From contig NZ_CP126539.1 in NCBI RefSeq assembly GCF_030177755.1, forward strand, positions 1,884,001-1,948,000: 64,000 nt of DNA. The letters run 5' to 3'. This document shows, in pieces, positions 43,992 to 54,736 of the stretch. The notes under the pieces were generated by a model. It worked only from the letters and a program-made list of their open reading frames with translations, was not told the origin of the DNA and ran no database searches. How positions within the stretch are numbered: position 1 is the stretch's first letter; each line of letters begins with the position of its first letter. Both the position numbers and the translations under genes were made by a program. This DNA comes from Devosia sp. RR2S18. Lineage in GTDB: Bacteria; Pseudomonadota; Alphaproteobacteria; Rhizobiales; Devosiaceae.

Positions 43992-44357
43992 ATGCCGGGA
44001 CGCACAAGAACTGTGTTGGGGTTCTTTCGCCAGGAGGAAGACCTTCGCGGTGTCCTCGCGGAATTGAATCCTCACCAGCATGGCGAATGGGTCATCATCC
44101 GCGAAACAAACGACCCAAGTTTCACATCATTGACTGAGCGCCTTCCTCTCTCCGCTGCAGAAGAGTTTCGCCATCTGGTTGGAGACGGATCGGTGGTGCT
44201 GGCGATCTACACCAAGAGCGCCGAACAAGACCGCAGAGCCGGCGAAGCCATGTTCAACCACCACCCGGAGACGGTCTGTATTCACGACCTTATCAAACCG
44301 GAAATTGTCCTTTCCGCCGCAGGTAAAAGCCAACTGTTTGATCCTGCGCAAGGATAG
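43992..44357 (+). CDS. Hypothetical protein between fixK-like and nirK genes
   Basis: About 121 aa, not recognised. Alternating strands and helices (RTVLGFFRQEEDLRGVLAELN, GEWVIIRETND, GSVVLAIYTKSAEQDRRAGEAMF, IHDLIKPEIVLS) suggest a small alpha/beta fold. The ATG at 43992 is preferred; a longer frame begins at 43941 inside the regulator gene. Position suggests co-transcription with the regulator. Confidence 0.65.
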   Translation: MPGRTRTVLGFFRQEEDLRGVLAELNPHQHGEWVIIRETNDPSFTSLTERLPLSAAEEFRHLVGDGSVVLAIYTKSAEQDRRAGEAMFNHHPETVCIHDLIKPEIVLSAAGKSQLFDPAQG

Positions 44358-44424
44358 GCCTTCAGAACCCCGCTACAGTTCTACCAACGCCAGAAACCTC
44401 AAGTCCCGAGACTGGCAGCGCGCT

Positions 44425-44444
44425 GCACGGACCAGGGTCCGTGC
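44425..44444 (+). terminator. Hairpin upstream of nirK copy 2
   Basis: GCACGGAC-CAGG-GTCCGTGC, a perfect 8-bp stem in the 117-bp gap before nirK. It may terminate the preceding gene or structure the nirK leader. Confidence 0.4.
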
Positions 44445-44474
44445 CGCCTTATGACCCACCCTGGGAGACAAACG

Positions 44475-45629
44475 ATGTTCAAGAAAAAGCACGACGCACC
44501 AACAGGCCCCGAAACGGAGCACGCAGGCCTCAGCCGCCGCAGCATGCTGGCTGGAACAGCGGGATTGACCTTCCTGGGTGCCCTTGGTGGCACGGCACTC
44601 CAGGCAAAGGCCGAACACCCGCATATGTCGGCGGCCGGTGGTGTTGGCAGCGGTCGGCTGTACCAGAACAATCCCATGATGCCGGCCCATGCCGATATCG
44701 CCCATGATCCCACCGACATTCCACCCCCAATCACCCGGCGCGAACCGCAGACCATCAGGGTGGACCTCGAGACGGTGGAAATGGAGGCCCATCTGGGCGG
44801 CGAGAGCCTCTTCCGCTACTGGACCTTTAACGGGCGTGTTCCGGGTCCGTTTATTCGGGTTCGCGTCGGCGATACCGTCGAGTGCTATCTCAAGAACGCC
44901 GAAGACAGCTGGATGGCCCACAATGTCGACTTCCATGCGGCCACCGGCCCCGGTGGTGGTGCTGTGCTGACCACCTCGATGCCAGGGGAGGAACATGCAT
45001 TCCGCTTCAAGGCGCTGAACCCTGGCCTTTACGTTTATCACTGCGCCGTCCCGCCGGTGGCGCTGCACCTGATGGCCGGCATGTATGGTCTGATCCTGGT
45101 GGAACCCGAAGAAGGCCTCGCCCCCGTCGATCGCGAGTTCTACGTGATGCAGGGCGAAATCTACACCGAGGAGGCCTATGGCACCCCGGGCCTGCTGACT
45201 GAAAGCTACGAAAAGCTGCTCAACGAACGACCTGAGTACTTCGTCTTCAACGGCCATGTCGGTGCCCTGACCGATCACTTCCCGCTCAAGGCGAATGTTG
45301 GGGAGACTGTGCGTATCTTCTTCGGCGTGGGTGGTCCTAACTTCACATCGTCGTTCCACGTGATTGGGGAGATCTTCGACCGCGTTTACCAGGCGGCTTC
45401 GCTCACCAGCCCACCGCTTACCGACGTGCAGACGGTGACGGTTCCCGCTGGTGGAGCTGCGATGGTCGAGTTCAAATGCGACGTGCCCGGACGCTATGTT
45501 CTTGTCGACCATGCCCTGTCGCGCGCTGAACGCGGACTCGCTGGCTACCTGATCGTGGAAGGGGAAGAGCAGCCCGACATTTTCGGGCCTATCGGCGAGC
45601 CTCCTGACGCGGGTATGTCGGGGCACTGA
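44475..45629 (+). CDS. nirK: Copper-containing nitrite reductase (copy 2)
   Basis: 384 aa. Tat signal [20 protein letters not shown]. Copper ligands in [24 protein letters not shown] and [11 protein letters not shown] are all present. ATG at 44475 after CTGGGAGACAAACG. Close to copy 1 over the mature part. Here it is followed by a tatA-like gene rather than preceded directly by pseudoazurin. Confidence 0.97.
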   Translation: MFKKKHDAPTGPETEHAGLSRRSMLAGTAGLTFLGALGGTALQAKAEHPHMSAAGGVGSGRLYQNNPMMPAHADIAHDPTDIPPPITRREPQTIRVDLETVEMEAHLGGESLFRYWTFNGRVPGPFIRVRVGDTVECYLKNAEDSWMAHNVDFHAATGPGGGAVLTTSMPGEEHAFRFKALNPGLYVYHCAVPPVALHLMAGMYGLILVEPEEGLAPVDREFYVMQGEIYTEEAYGTPGLLTESYEKLLNERPEYFVFNGHVGALTDHFPLKANVGETVRIFFGVGGPNFTSSFHVIGEIFDRVYQAASLTSPPLTDVQTVTVPAGGAAMVEFKCDVPGRYVLVDHALSRAERGLAGYLIVEGEEQPDIFGPIGEPPDAGMSGH

Positions 45630-45658
45630 TCACCCCTAGTCACGCTGCAGATGTGTGG

Positions 45659-45683
45659 GAGCGCACTCTATCGGTGCGCTCCT
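45659..45683 (+). terminator. Terminator hairpin after nirK copy 2
   Basis: GGAGCGCAC/GTGCGCTCC, a perfect 9-bp stem with a 7-base loop, 30 bases after the stop. Confidence 0.6.
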
Positions 45684-45781
45684 GCCGACGGCCTGGGAGT
45701 CACAAAGTATCGGAGCAGCTAAGCTCTAGTCCGCACACTTTCAACACCTGCGCAGAACGCGTTCTGCTCAAGGAGATCAAC

Positions 45782-45994
45782 ATGCACGCACCGGGTATCT
45801 GGGGCATTCTCGTCGTAGCCGTCGTCGTAGTCCTGCTCTTCGGGCGGGGCAAGGTTTCAGGTTTGATGGGAGAGGTCGCCTCCGGCATTAAGGCCTTCCA
45901 AAAGGGACTTCGGGACGAAGACAAGCCAGTTCAGCTGGTGACCACAACCGCAGAAGCCAGTGCTACGCGCGAGGCTGCAAAAGAGGAGGTCTAA
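45782..45994 (+). CDS. TatA/E-like twin-arginine translocase subunit
   Basis: 70 aa: a single membrane helix ([21 protein letters not shown]) and an amphipathic helix ([18 protein letters not shown]), the TatA layout including the FGRGK hinge. ATG at 45782 with AAGGAG. Probably an accessory Tat subunit; both NirK copies carry Tat signals. Confidence 0.88.
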   Translation: MHAPGIWGILVVAVVVVLLFGRGKVSGLMGEVASGIKAFQKGLRDEDKPVQLVTTTAEASATREAAKEEV

Positions 45995-46014
45995 TCCTCA
46001 AGGGTCTACCATCT

Positions 46015-46110
46015 ATGTCCTTCCTGCTCTCCAGTCCTGTGGTGTTCTAGACCCTGACGAGCTGGCCAACTGCATCGAACTCTTCAGCGAGCGCATTCTG
46101 ATGTGCTGGC
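46015..46110 (+). pseudogene. Frameshifted remnant of the truncated-globin-like gene
   Basis: ATG at 46015 reads MSFLLSSPVVF and then TAG. In a neighbouring frame it continues DPDELANCIELFSERIL, parallel to MSFLLSGPIRFFDEDQLTDLVEEFSHRV at 36160. Similarity fades before 46110. Confidence 0.75.
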
Positions 46111-46179
46111 ACAAAGAGGCGGTGTGCCGAGCTATGGCATGCAGAGTCGGAAACAGGTCTCACAACATCAGCGACAAGG

Positions 46180-46629
46180 ATGAACGAAATGAAGCACTGG
46201 GCGGGACCGGAGGTACAGACGACAGGCGTTGACGGCGCGGAAGCTGCCGGCAGCCTGGACCCGCAAACGACCGCCGACCTGCTCATCATCGGGCTGCGCG
46301 ATCATCCACACTTCAACAATGTCCTCACCCATGTTCTCCACGCAGACCGGCCATTGGCGCAAAAGTCGATGGAGCGGCTCCTCCGACTGGAAGACGAAGC
46401 CCCTCTCACCAGTCTGGAGGCCAATCTCGTTTCCTTGCTTTGTGGTGAGCGTGGCGTCACGGGAAAGATGATGCGGCCATGGGTGGCGGCTCAGCTCCGA
46501 AGGCTGCTCAGCGAGCAAGACGCCTCCCGTATCGAGCACACCTGGCACGCCTGGCACACGCTGAACATGCTTCTGCCGGTACGCTTCAGGACATCGGCTA
46601 TGCCTGCCCTCAGGCATCCGAAGAAGTAG
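46180..46629 (+). CDS. Uncharacterised conserved protein, partner of DUF2249 (paralogue at 37119)
   Basis: 149 aa. Shares with its paralogue the blocks HWAGPE, DLLIIGLRDHPHFNNVLTH, LLCGERGVTGKMMRPWVA and IEHTWHAWH...NMLLPVRFR. ATG at 46180 or four codons later. Followed after 25 bp by DUF2249. Unknown function. Confidence 0.8.
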   Translation: MNEMKHWAGPEVQTTGVDGAEAAGSLDPQTTADLLIIGLRDHPHFNNVLTHVLHADRPLAQKSMERLLRLEDEAPLTSLEANLVSLLCGERGVTGKMMRPWVAAQLRRLLSEQDASRIEHTWHAWHTLNMLLPVRFRTSAMPALRHPKK

Positions 46630-46654
46630 TCAACATCAACCAAGAGACATCCGC

Positions 46655-46906
46655 ATGTGCAGCCACTGCGACAATGCTGACCCGATCATCGACGTACGGA
46701 CGATAGCCCCCCGCATGCGCCACGCCACGATCTTCATGACCTTCGAAGCACTACCGGACGGGGAGGCATTTGTCATAGTCAATGACCATGACCCGGTCCC
46801 GCTCTGGTACCAGTTCAACACGCAGTACTCGGGTAAGTTCGAGTGGATCTATGAGCACCATGGGCCGGAGCTCTGGCAGGTCCGCATTCGGAAAGCTGTG
46901 GCTTAG
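46655..46906 (+). CDS. DUF2249 domain protein
   Basis: 83 aa, MCSHCDNADPIIDVRTIAPRMRH start, VIVNDHDPVPLWYQF core, GPELWQVRIRK end. Paralogue of 36872-37135 and in the same order relative to its partner gene. Confidence 0.9.
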   Translation: MCSHCDNADPIIDVRTIAPRMRHATIFMTFEALPDGEAFVIVNDHDPVPLWYQFNTQYSGKFEWIYEHHGPELWQVRIRKAVA

Positions 46907-47006
46907 GTTCAGCGTCCCGGCGCCTGCTACCAGCGTTGCCGAACTAAAGTGACCGCTGAGCCTTTAGCATGATGCCGTCTCTGCTTCAGCGTGGATGGCA
47001 AGTTGA

Positions 47007-48440
<1,434 letters not shown>

Positions 48441-48453
48441 AGCGGTAAAGCCT

Positions 48454-48472
48454 GCGGCTGTGCATCAGCCGC
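48454..48472. terminator. Hairpin between gdhA and the MFS gene
   Basis: GCGGCTG/CAGCCGC, a perfect 7-bp stem with a 5-base loop in the convergent gap. Confidence 0.5.
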
Positions 48473-48499
48473 GGTGTCCGCCCGTCCACCAGTGCCCCT

Positions 48500-49702
48500 T
48501 CAGGGCTTCCGTTCGGTTGGAATGAACCTCGCTGAAATTGTGAGGGCCGCGCCTGCAGCAAGGACGCCGACCGAAGCTATCAATGCGAGGTCATAGCCGC
48601 TTTCGGAGACTGCTGCGATGGCCATGCCGCTGCCCATTTGACAGAACGCGAAGGTTGCAGTGGCGGCACCCCACAGACCAAGGTACCGGTCTGGTGTGGT
48701 GATGGAGGATAGTGCGCTGGACGTCAGAATGACCAATCCAGGCGTGAGTACCCCAACTATGAACAGGGACAGGCTCGCTGTGTTAGGGTCAGAAGCCGTA
48801 AGCACCAGAGCGACGCCGGTTGCCTTGAGGAGGTAGGTGGCCCAAAGTGCATCAAGCGGTCCTACCCAGCGGCGCAAGAGCATGATGGCGGCCGGTGCAA
48901 GACAGGCGCCGATTCCAAAGCAGGCCCAGCTTACGGCAACCTGAACCTCGCTGTGTCCATAGGATCGCCGCAGCATATCGGGCAGGTAGATCGTGTGCAT
49001 GACGAAACCCAACGCATCACAGCCATAAGCGAGAATGATGAGGTACGCCGTCGAGCTTGAAGGGGGCCTGTGCTGCCCCGTGGTGAGCGGGTGAAGTTTC
49101 TCTCGTCGCAAGAAGCCGCTGCTGACCCAGAGGACCATCACGGCACCAGCCGACAAGAAGGTCAAACCGGCAAGGCTGGCGCCTAAGCCATAGGCGAGCA
49201 GGGTAGGCAGTCCCAACGCGACGAACAAAACGCCAAGGCCAATGCCAACAAATACTAGTGGCTGTAACTGCTTGTGACCTAGCCTCGTAAGTTCCCGTCC
49301 GGCGGCTGCTGTACCGATTACCATCAGCAATGCGCCGCCCACTCCCGAGATCGATCGCCATGTCCAGAACCAGACTTCCCCAAAGGGCAGAAGTAGCGCG
49401 GCGTAGGACACCACAACCGCAATGCCAGAGAGCAGGCATATGATTCGCTCTGAGACCAACTTCGGGAGCCAGCCGGCAGCCAAAGCGCCAAGCAGATAAC
49501 CGATAAGGTTTGCGGCAGCGATCGCCTGGACTGCATCGGCGCTGAACCAGCCTTGCTCAACCAGTTCAGGAACAATTGGGCTGAATGCAAACCGGCCGAG
49601 CCCCAAGCCGAGGAACATCGCACTGGTGGCAAAGGAAAGAACAGACAGCACTTGATGCCTCGCGAGGTAGATCCGGAACCGCGGCTTCAGACTTGACGGC
49701 AT
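48500..49702 (-). CDS. MFS transporter (YbfB/YjiJ-like)
   Basis: 400 aa with 12 membrane helices. The beginning FATSAMFLGLGLGRFAFSPIVPELVEQGWFSA (GxGRFAFxPxxP) is the YbfB/YjiJ signature. Substrate unknown. It is convergent with gdhA, and its start region faces the second MFS gene. Confidence 0.85.
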   Translation of the reverse strand: MPSSLKPRFRIYLARHQVLSVLSFATSAMFLGLGLGRFAFSPIVPELVEQGWFSADAVQAIAAANLIGYLLGALAAGWLPKLVSERIICLLSGIAVVVSYAALLLPFGEVWFWTWRSISGVGGALLMVIGTAAAGRELTRLGHKQLQPLVFVGIGLGVLFVALGLPTLLAYGLGASLAGLTFLSAGAVMVLWVSSGFLRREKLHPLTTGQHRPPSSSTAYLIILAYGCDALGFVMHTIYLPDMLRRSYGHSEVQVAVSWACFGIGACLAPAAIMLLRRWVGPLDALWATYLLKATGVALVLTASDPNTASLSLFIVGVLTPGLVILTSSALSSITTPDRYLGLWGAATATFAFCQMGSGMAIAAVSESGYDLALIASVGVLAAGAALTISARFIPTERKP

Positions 49703-49925
49703 TAGGGGGGCCCGAAGGGACCAGGACTAGTCTCAGACACGCCTCCGGAAATCCAACTCTCCCTTGGTTCAGCCGTCATGAATCGGACCTCGCCACGGGC
49801 AGGACAAGTGACTCTTTCCACCCTTTTGGTTCTCGCGACGAAGACGCCGAGGACATTGAGCAGCTGACATGTTAGTGCGGGCGGCAGCCAGATAACATCT
49901 CACCACAGTCCTCTGTATCAGCACT

Positions 49926-51158
49926 ATGACATTTGAACCCAACGCGCCGGCGAGTAGCACGCTGGTAGCCAGCACCACCACAACCAGCGTGGCAGGGAAG
50001 ACCACGCTCTCCATCATTCTGGCGGTGAGTGCGTGTCACCTGATCAACGACGTCATGCAGTCGCTGCTCGCCGCAATCTACCCGATCCTGAAGACTAGCT
50101 ATGGTCTGGACTACGTGCAGATCGGACTGCTGACGCTGACGTTTCAATGTGTTGCGTCACTCCTGCAGCCGGCGATTGGCATCTACACTGACAGGCATCC
50201 CTTGCCGTACTCGCTGCCAATCGGGATGGCATCAAGCCTGGTCGGCCTGATCATTCTTGGGTTTGCGCAGAGCTACTTGCTGTTGCTGGTCGGGTCCGCG
50301 TTCATTGGATTGGGGTCCGCGATCTTCCATCCAGAGTCCAGCCGGGTGGCTCGCCTAGCTTCTGGGGGTCGGCACGGTTTGGCTCAATCTCTGTTCCAGG
50401 TCGGCGGGAATGCAGGCTCGGCTATCGGTCCGTTGTTGGCAGCCTTCATCGTGCTGCCACGCGGTCAGTGGAGCGTCAGCCTGTTCGCTGTGGGATCTCT
50501 GGTTGGCATATTCATTCTTTGGCGGGTTGGACGTTGGTATGCCGAACATCAGCGGTCTAACGCCGGTAAAGCGCCTGCGAGCACCGCTCTGCTATTCGAC
50601 AAACGGACCACAATGATTGCGCTGACCGTTCTGACGGTGCTGACGTTGACCAAGAACGCCTACATGGCCAGTTTGTCGAGCTACTACACCTTCTTCCTGA
50701 TCGACAAATTCCAGGTCGGTGTTCAGGACGCGCAACTGCTCCTCTTTGTCTTCCTTGGCGCATCGGCCCTGGGCGTGTTCCTGGGTGGCCCAATCGGCGA
50801 CCGGTTTGGAGCCAAGTTCGTCATCTGGTTCTCCATCCTGGGCGTGCTGCCATTCACCCTTGCTTTGCCCTATGCGGATCTCACCTGGACTGTTGTCCTG
50901 ACAATACTCACTGGCCTGATTTTCTCCTCGGCATTCTCGGCAATCGTGGTGTTCGCGCAGGAACTCATGCCGGGGCGAATAGGAATGATCGCCGGCATCT
51001 TCTTCGGTTTTGCCTTTGGTGCGGGCGGCATCGCGGCCGCCGCACTCGGTGCCTTGGCGGATACCACCAGCATCGAGCATGTGTTCTGGCTATGCTCTTT
51101 CTTGCCATTGGCCGGGTTGCTGACCGTGTTCCTGCCCGACATGGGAAAGATCCGGTGA
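49926..51158 (+). CDS. MFS transporter, fosmidomycin-resistance (Fsr) type
   Basis: 410 aa, 12 helices. ACHLINDVMQSLLAAIYPILKTSYGL, FHPESSRVA and QVGGNAGSAIGPLLAA are typical of the Fsr group. ATG at 49926; the long charged start before the first helix is probably real, but an internal start is possible. A drug-resistance phenotype is not implied by similarity alone. Confidence 0.88.
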   Translation: MTFEPNAPASSTLVASTTTTSVAGKTTLSIILAVSACHLINDVMQSLLAAIYPILKTSYGLDYVQIGLLTLTFQCVASLLQPAIGIYTDRHPLPYSLPIGMASSLVGLIILGFAQSYLLLLVGSAFIGLGSAIFHPESSRVARLASGGRHGLAQSLFQVGGNAGSAIGPLLAAFIVLPRGQWSVSLFAVGSLVGIFILWRVGRWYAEHQRSNAGKAPASTALLFDKRTTMIALTVLTVLTLTKNAYMASLSSYYTFFLIDKFQVGVQDAQLLLFVFLGASALGVFLGGPIGDRFGAKFVIWFSILGVLPFTLALPYADLTWTVVLTILTGLIFSSAFSAIVVFAQELMPGRIGMIAGIFFGFAFGAGGIAAAALGALADTTSIEHVFWLCSFLPLAGLLTVFLPDMGKIR

Positions 51159-51553
51159 CACGTCTCAGCCGCAGTCAGTGTGGCCTCGGGTGTCCAGACG
51201 CGTACCCAAGGACTTTGAAGGGTTAATCACCTACGTCGAAGCTTTAGATGGCCGCGCCGTGGGGGCTGATTTATGGGAGCATAGGCACGCAGATACGGAG
51301 TAGAGACAACGCGCAACGAGATCTTTGTCACTCCCAGTATCGTAGTCAGGCTGCTTCCAGCAGGCATTAGCCCAGGCCTGCCGATCGCCCATCGTAGTGC
51401 AGGTGCTTGATGAACAGGGCACATTAACTGGAACCGTGACGCTGTCGGACGTGCCTTCAGCGCTCTTTCACGTCAATGCCGAAGAATTGGCTCTTACCGC
51501 CTGAGCGAAGGTTTGCGGGAGGAAAGGAGCCGCTCCGGGGTAGACCACTATCC
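51159..51553. other. Spacer ending in a relic of an HPP-CBS gene
   Basis: About 400 bases with no intact gene. The right part matches sequence after 56530 (see 51436-51504). No other features seen. Confidence 0.6.
51436..51504 (+). pseudogene. 3'-end remnant of an HPP-CBS gene
   Basis: Translates GTVTLSDVPSALFHVNAEELALTA then TGA, matching the end of the intact protein at 55434-56600 (GMVTQSDVLSALFHVNAEELALIA). Similarity continues into the following BON gene, so this is one edge of a duplicated segment. Confidence 0.85.
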
Positions 51554-51811
51554 CTAGGCCGCGGCGCTCAGTTTCCGTGAGGTGGTACCGTCGACCACGT
51601 CGTCAACAATCGGCAGATCGTCGATCAATTTGATTGCGCGCTCTACCTGAAGCCGATCAAGGTCATGGCCCCTGAGGGTGACGACGCCATCCTGCACAGT
51701 GACCTCCATGCCATGGGCGTCCAAGAAGGCGTCCTGCCAGAGCGCCTCAATGACGCGGTCGGCGATGTTCTCATCCCGTCGTAGACAGGTGGATTTATTC
51801 AACGAGTTCAT
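51554..51811 (-). CDS. BON-domain protein (copy 1)
   Basis: 85 aa soluble protein: LRRDENIADRVIEALWQDAFLDAHGMEVTVQDGVVTLRGHDLDRLQVERAIKLIDDLPIVDDVVD is one BON repeat, which usually binds phospholipid or other surfaces. No signal peptide. ATG at 51811. Twin at 56649 differs at few residues. Confidence 0.88.
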   Translation of the reverse strand: MNSLNKSTCLRRDENIADRVIEALWQDAFLDAHGMEVTVQDGVVTLRGHDLDRLQVERAIKLIDDLPIVDDVVDGTTSRKLSAAA

Positions 51812-51872
51812 GATGATGCTCCTTGCTCCGGGAGCTTTTAGCCCTCGCCCTTGTCGACGTGTTTGAGCCAGA

Positions 51873-52430
51873 TCAAGGAGCCGCAACCGCTCGGCGAATG
51901 GCCGACATGCGCTGGCGTCTTGGTGCGGGAGCGACTTCGGGGCTCCCCCACAGCTCCTGGAGACCTCGATAACGTGCGAAGAGTTGCTCGCCGGATGCGC
52001 CAAACTGCACCACCTCGTAAGGTTCGAGCGGAGCACCAGGATAGTCCATGCCGGGAGATCCCGATGGCATGCCCGCCACTGCAAGGCCAGCGGCATTCGG
52101 CCGCTCGCGAAGGAGACGTTCAATCGCTGAAGCGGGCACATGTCCCTCGAGTACGTATCCCTCTACTTCTGCTGTGTGGCACGAGTGAAGAGCTGCCGGA
52201 ACGCCAACCTGTTCCTTGAGGGCGTAAATATTGTCGTTATCTACAAGGCGCGTGGTGAAACCAGAAGCCGACAGATGGTCTGCCCATGCCGTGCAGCACC
52301 CGCAATTGGGGTCCTTGTTGACGATGACGAGCGAGCGAGTGTCGGCAAACGAGAGCGCCGGGAATGCGACCAAAGCTGCATAACCAGCGGCTGCCGCGAG
52401 AAAGCGTCGGCGGCTGAAGACCGTGTTCAT
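51873..52430 (-). CDS. DUF411 metal-binding protein
   Basis: 185 aa exported protein: Tat-like N-terminus SRRRFLAAAAG, then VIVNKDPNCGCCTAWADHL with the CxCC metal motif, and AALHSCHTAEVEGYVLEGHVPASAI and GMPSGSPGMD. DUF411 proteins are associated with copper resistance. Overlaps the YbaN-like gene by 4 bp. A decayed copy lies at 56990-57290. Confidence 0.92.
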   Translation of the reverse strand: MNTVFSRRRFLAAAAGYAALVAFPALSFADTRSLVIVNKDPNCGCCTAWADHLSASGFTTRLVDNDNIYALKEQVGVPAALHSCHTAEVEGYVLEGHVPASAIERLLRERPNAAGLAVAGMPSGSPGMDYPGAPLEPYEVVQFGASGEQLFARYRGLQELWGSPEVAPAPRRQRMSAIRRAVAAP

Positions 52431-52822
52431 CGGGCTGCTCCAGCTTGATCGTTATCGGCCGGTGCTGGCCGCGTCAGAATGAAAGTGCCCACCAGAACAA
52501 GGAAAATGGCCGTCCCGCAGGCAAGCGGCCAGTCAGGAGAGGCGGTGATAAGCAGAATGATGTAACTCGCCCCCATCATGCCGACCGCGAGAGCTTTCGC
52601 CCGAGGGGCTACTGCTCTCTCCCGACGCCAGTTCCGCAGCGGTTCACCAAACACCGGGTGGTTCAGCAGCCAGTGCTCGGCCCGGGGAGAGCAACGCGAG
52701 AAGAACCATGCCGCGGCAAGCAGGAAGGGTGTGGAAGGAAGGACCGGCAGCACAGCACCGGCAGCTGCCAAGGACAGCATTGTGCCTCCTAGAGCGAAAT
52801 TGCACGCCCGCATCACCCTCAT
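52427..52822 (-). CDS. YbaN/DUF454 family inner-membrane protein
   Basis: 131 aa. GAVLPVLPSTPFLLAAAWFFSRCSPRAEHWLLNHPVFGEPLRNWR is the DUF454 signature, followed by two membrane helices. Function unknown; ATGA overlaps with both neighbours. Confidence 0.92.
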   Translation of the reverse strand: MRVMRACNFALGGTMLSLAAAGAVLPVLPSTPFLLAAAWFFSRCSPRAEHWLLNHPVFGEPLRNWRRERAVAPRAKALAVGMMGASYIILLITASPDWPLACGTAIFLVLVGTFILTRPAPADNDQAGAAR

Positions 52823-53187
52823 TGCCGCACTTCTCCTGAGATCATCTGCATCGCCGCCGAGCCAAGTGTAGCCGCCCGCGCCACATCATCGAAGAGTTGC
52901 GCCAACTCCTCGAAAGCGGAGCGGTCCACCTCGGTCCAGCTGATATCGTCGAGTTCAGCCAGCATCTGAGTCAACGCAATTATCCGTGCTAGCTGCCCGC
53001 GGGCCTTCAGAAGGGCGCTCCGATCCCGCCGCGCCTGCTCAAGTGTCATGAACCGCCTGACCGCTTCGTCCACATGCTCGCGGCACTCGCAAGTGCTGGC
53101 GGCGTGCTGGATTGTAGATCGGAGGCGCTGCGCCAAGTCATCTGTTTGGCTCGAGGTTTCGCGGCTGATAACTGGATGAAACGACAT
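52819..53187 (-). CDS. Small helical protein of unknown function
   Basis: 122 aa, all helical: LAQRLRSTIQHAASTCECREHVDEAVRRFMTLEQARRDRSALLKARGQLARIIALTQMLAELDDISWTEVDRSAFEELAQLFDDVARAA. CxC motif in STCECREHVDE. ATG at 53187 is preferred. It has a frameshifted paralogue at 31373. First gene of a coupled set with YbaN, DUF411 and BON genes. Confidence 0.75.
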   Translation of the reverse strand: MSFHPVISRETSSQTDDLAQRLRSTIQHAASTCECREHVDEAVRRFMTLEQARRDRSALLKARGQLARIIALTQMLAELDDISWTEVDRSAFEELAQLFDDVARAATLGSAAMQMISGEVRQ

Positions 53188-53346
53188 GAGCAGGCGGCCA
53201 AGGTGGTTTGCTGCGGTGCAGCTTAGCCAGCTTGCGCCATCATGTGTTTGTTCTGTCGCAAACAAGGGTAGGCTAGCTCACCTTGCCCGGAGGATCGATT
53301 GGTTCTCCAAGCATATCGCACGTTTACAGCGAGACCTAATCCACAT

Positions 53347-54555
53347 TCAGACAGGACGTGGCTTGCGCCGAGTGAGAAGCACCGGAGCGTATTCGGCGAC
53401 ATAGAGCATGAAGGCGAGAATCCAGCACAACCCACTGGCTGAAACTAGGTTTGAGTATTGGTCTGGAAACACGGTTGCGAGCGGGCGGAGCACCGCACCA
53501 GTAAGCAGTAGAACGTAGCTGATCCCGGTGGTGATCGGCGCTGTAAGCGGCATCCCGGTGTGCCCGCGTGTTGCCCGGCTCATGATCGCAAGCGTCATGA
53601 GGCCAATGGCGCCAACTGTGAACAGGTGCAGGGCGGAAGCGGCGTCCAACCATCCGAACGGCACAAGTGCGATGGCGAAGAACCCCAAGGGCACGAATGC
53701 ATAGGCGACGTGCAGCACGAGCACCAGTCGCTCGGCTCCCGTTTGCCAGCCACGCCACCGCCCCAGCCGCCCCAGGTGCAGCGCGCCGGCAAGCAGGCAT
53801 ATCAGACCTGTGACGAGGTGATCGGGGAGGAAGACCCAAAGCGCAAGGGCAGCAAGGCCCGTGAGTAGTGCCGCTGCATCCAGCCGGCCAAAAGGCGCGG
53901 GCAGGGTGGTAATGTGACGCTTGGCTAGCCAGTTCCGCGTGAAGCTCGGCACGACGCGGCCTCCGATGATGGCGATGAGCATGACAAGGGCAGAAACTGC
54001 AAGGCGGCTCGCCAGTCCCGCATCGCCATTCCATAGAACCAGCGCATGAAAGGCGCCGTTGGCAACCGTCAAAGCAGCAACGCCAGCCAGCACTTTGAGG
54101 TCACGCCACTTGCGTCCTGCAATCACCTCTCGCAGGCAAATGGCAAGGAGGAGGGGCAAGAAGGCCATGTCGGCTGCAATGGCAGCTGGCAATCCGATAA
54201 AGTCCGGAGCGATGAGCGCCAACCGTCCCGCAAGCCACACGGCGCAAAGCACCGCAAGCGGAGTGCCTGAGACCGGTAGGCGACCAGTCCAATTCGGGAT
54301 CGCGGTCAGCAGGAAACCGGCCAACGCTGCGGAGCTATAGCCAAACAGCATCTCATGGGCATGCCACGCAGCACCGCCATAGCTTCCACCGATGGAGATG
54401 CCGCCTGCCAGTGCCCCGATCCAGAGCGTCATAGCCAAGACGGCCCAAATCCCGGCAGCCAAGAAGAAGGGACGGAAACCGTAGGCGAGGATCACCGGAC
54501 CGGTGTGGCGGATTCCCCGGGGTACTGGCTTTCTAGCCACGGCTGGAGCACTCAT
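53347..54555 (-). CDS. nnrS: NnrS family protein
   Basis: Heme- and copper-containing membrane protein protecting against nitrosative stress. About 402 aa, 12 helices. Conserved YGFRPFFLAAGIWAV, WHAHEMLFGYSSAALAGFLLTAIPNWTGRLP, GRVVPSFTRNW and LHLFTVGAIGLMTLAIMSRATRGHTG. ATG at 54555. Another copy survives only as a remnant at 41548. Confidence 0.96.
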   Translation of the reverse strand: MSAPAVARKPVPRGIRHTGPVILAYGFRPFFLAAGIWAVLAMTLWIGALAGGISIGGSYGGAAWHAHEMLFGYSSAALAGFLLTAIPNWTGRLPVSGTPLAVLCAVWLAGRLALIAPDFIGLPAAIAADMAFLPLLLAICLREVIAGRKWRDLKVLAGVAALTVANGAFHALVLWNGDAGLASRLAVSALVMLIAIIGGRVVPSFTRNWLAKRHITTLPAPFGRLDAAALLTGLAALALWVFLPDHLVTGLICLLAGALHLGRLGRWRGWQTGAERLVLVLHVAYAFVPLGFFAIALVPFGWLDAASALHLFTVGAIGLMTLAIMSRATRGHTGMPLTAPITTGISYVLLLTGAVLRPLATVFPDQYSNLVSASGLCWILAFMLYVAEYAPVLLTRRKPRPV

Positions 54556-54736
54556 CGAAACACCTCTTGGAGTTGCTTCCATCTACCTCCGAGGTCTCCA
54601 TGCGTCTTTGCGTCAAAACAATTGCATCGTTCTGCGGTGGTGCTTGCCGGTGCGAACTTCCGTGGGGAAGGTCTTGTTCAGGCAGTGAGTGGGTGCCAGG
54701 GTTTGCAGCGGCAGCTTGGCATGGCATTGTTGAACC

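Noticed and set aside
44373-45626. A 417-codon minus-strand frame opposite nirK copy 2
   Set aside because: It is the antisense of a certain gene in a high-GC genome; its sequence has the typical shadow composition rich in His and Arg.
54610-54630. TTG-N8-CAA near the nnrS start as an FNR box
   Set aside because: Only the outer TTG and CAA match; inner bases and flanks show no dyad.
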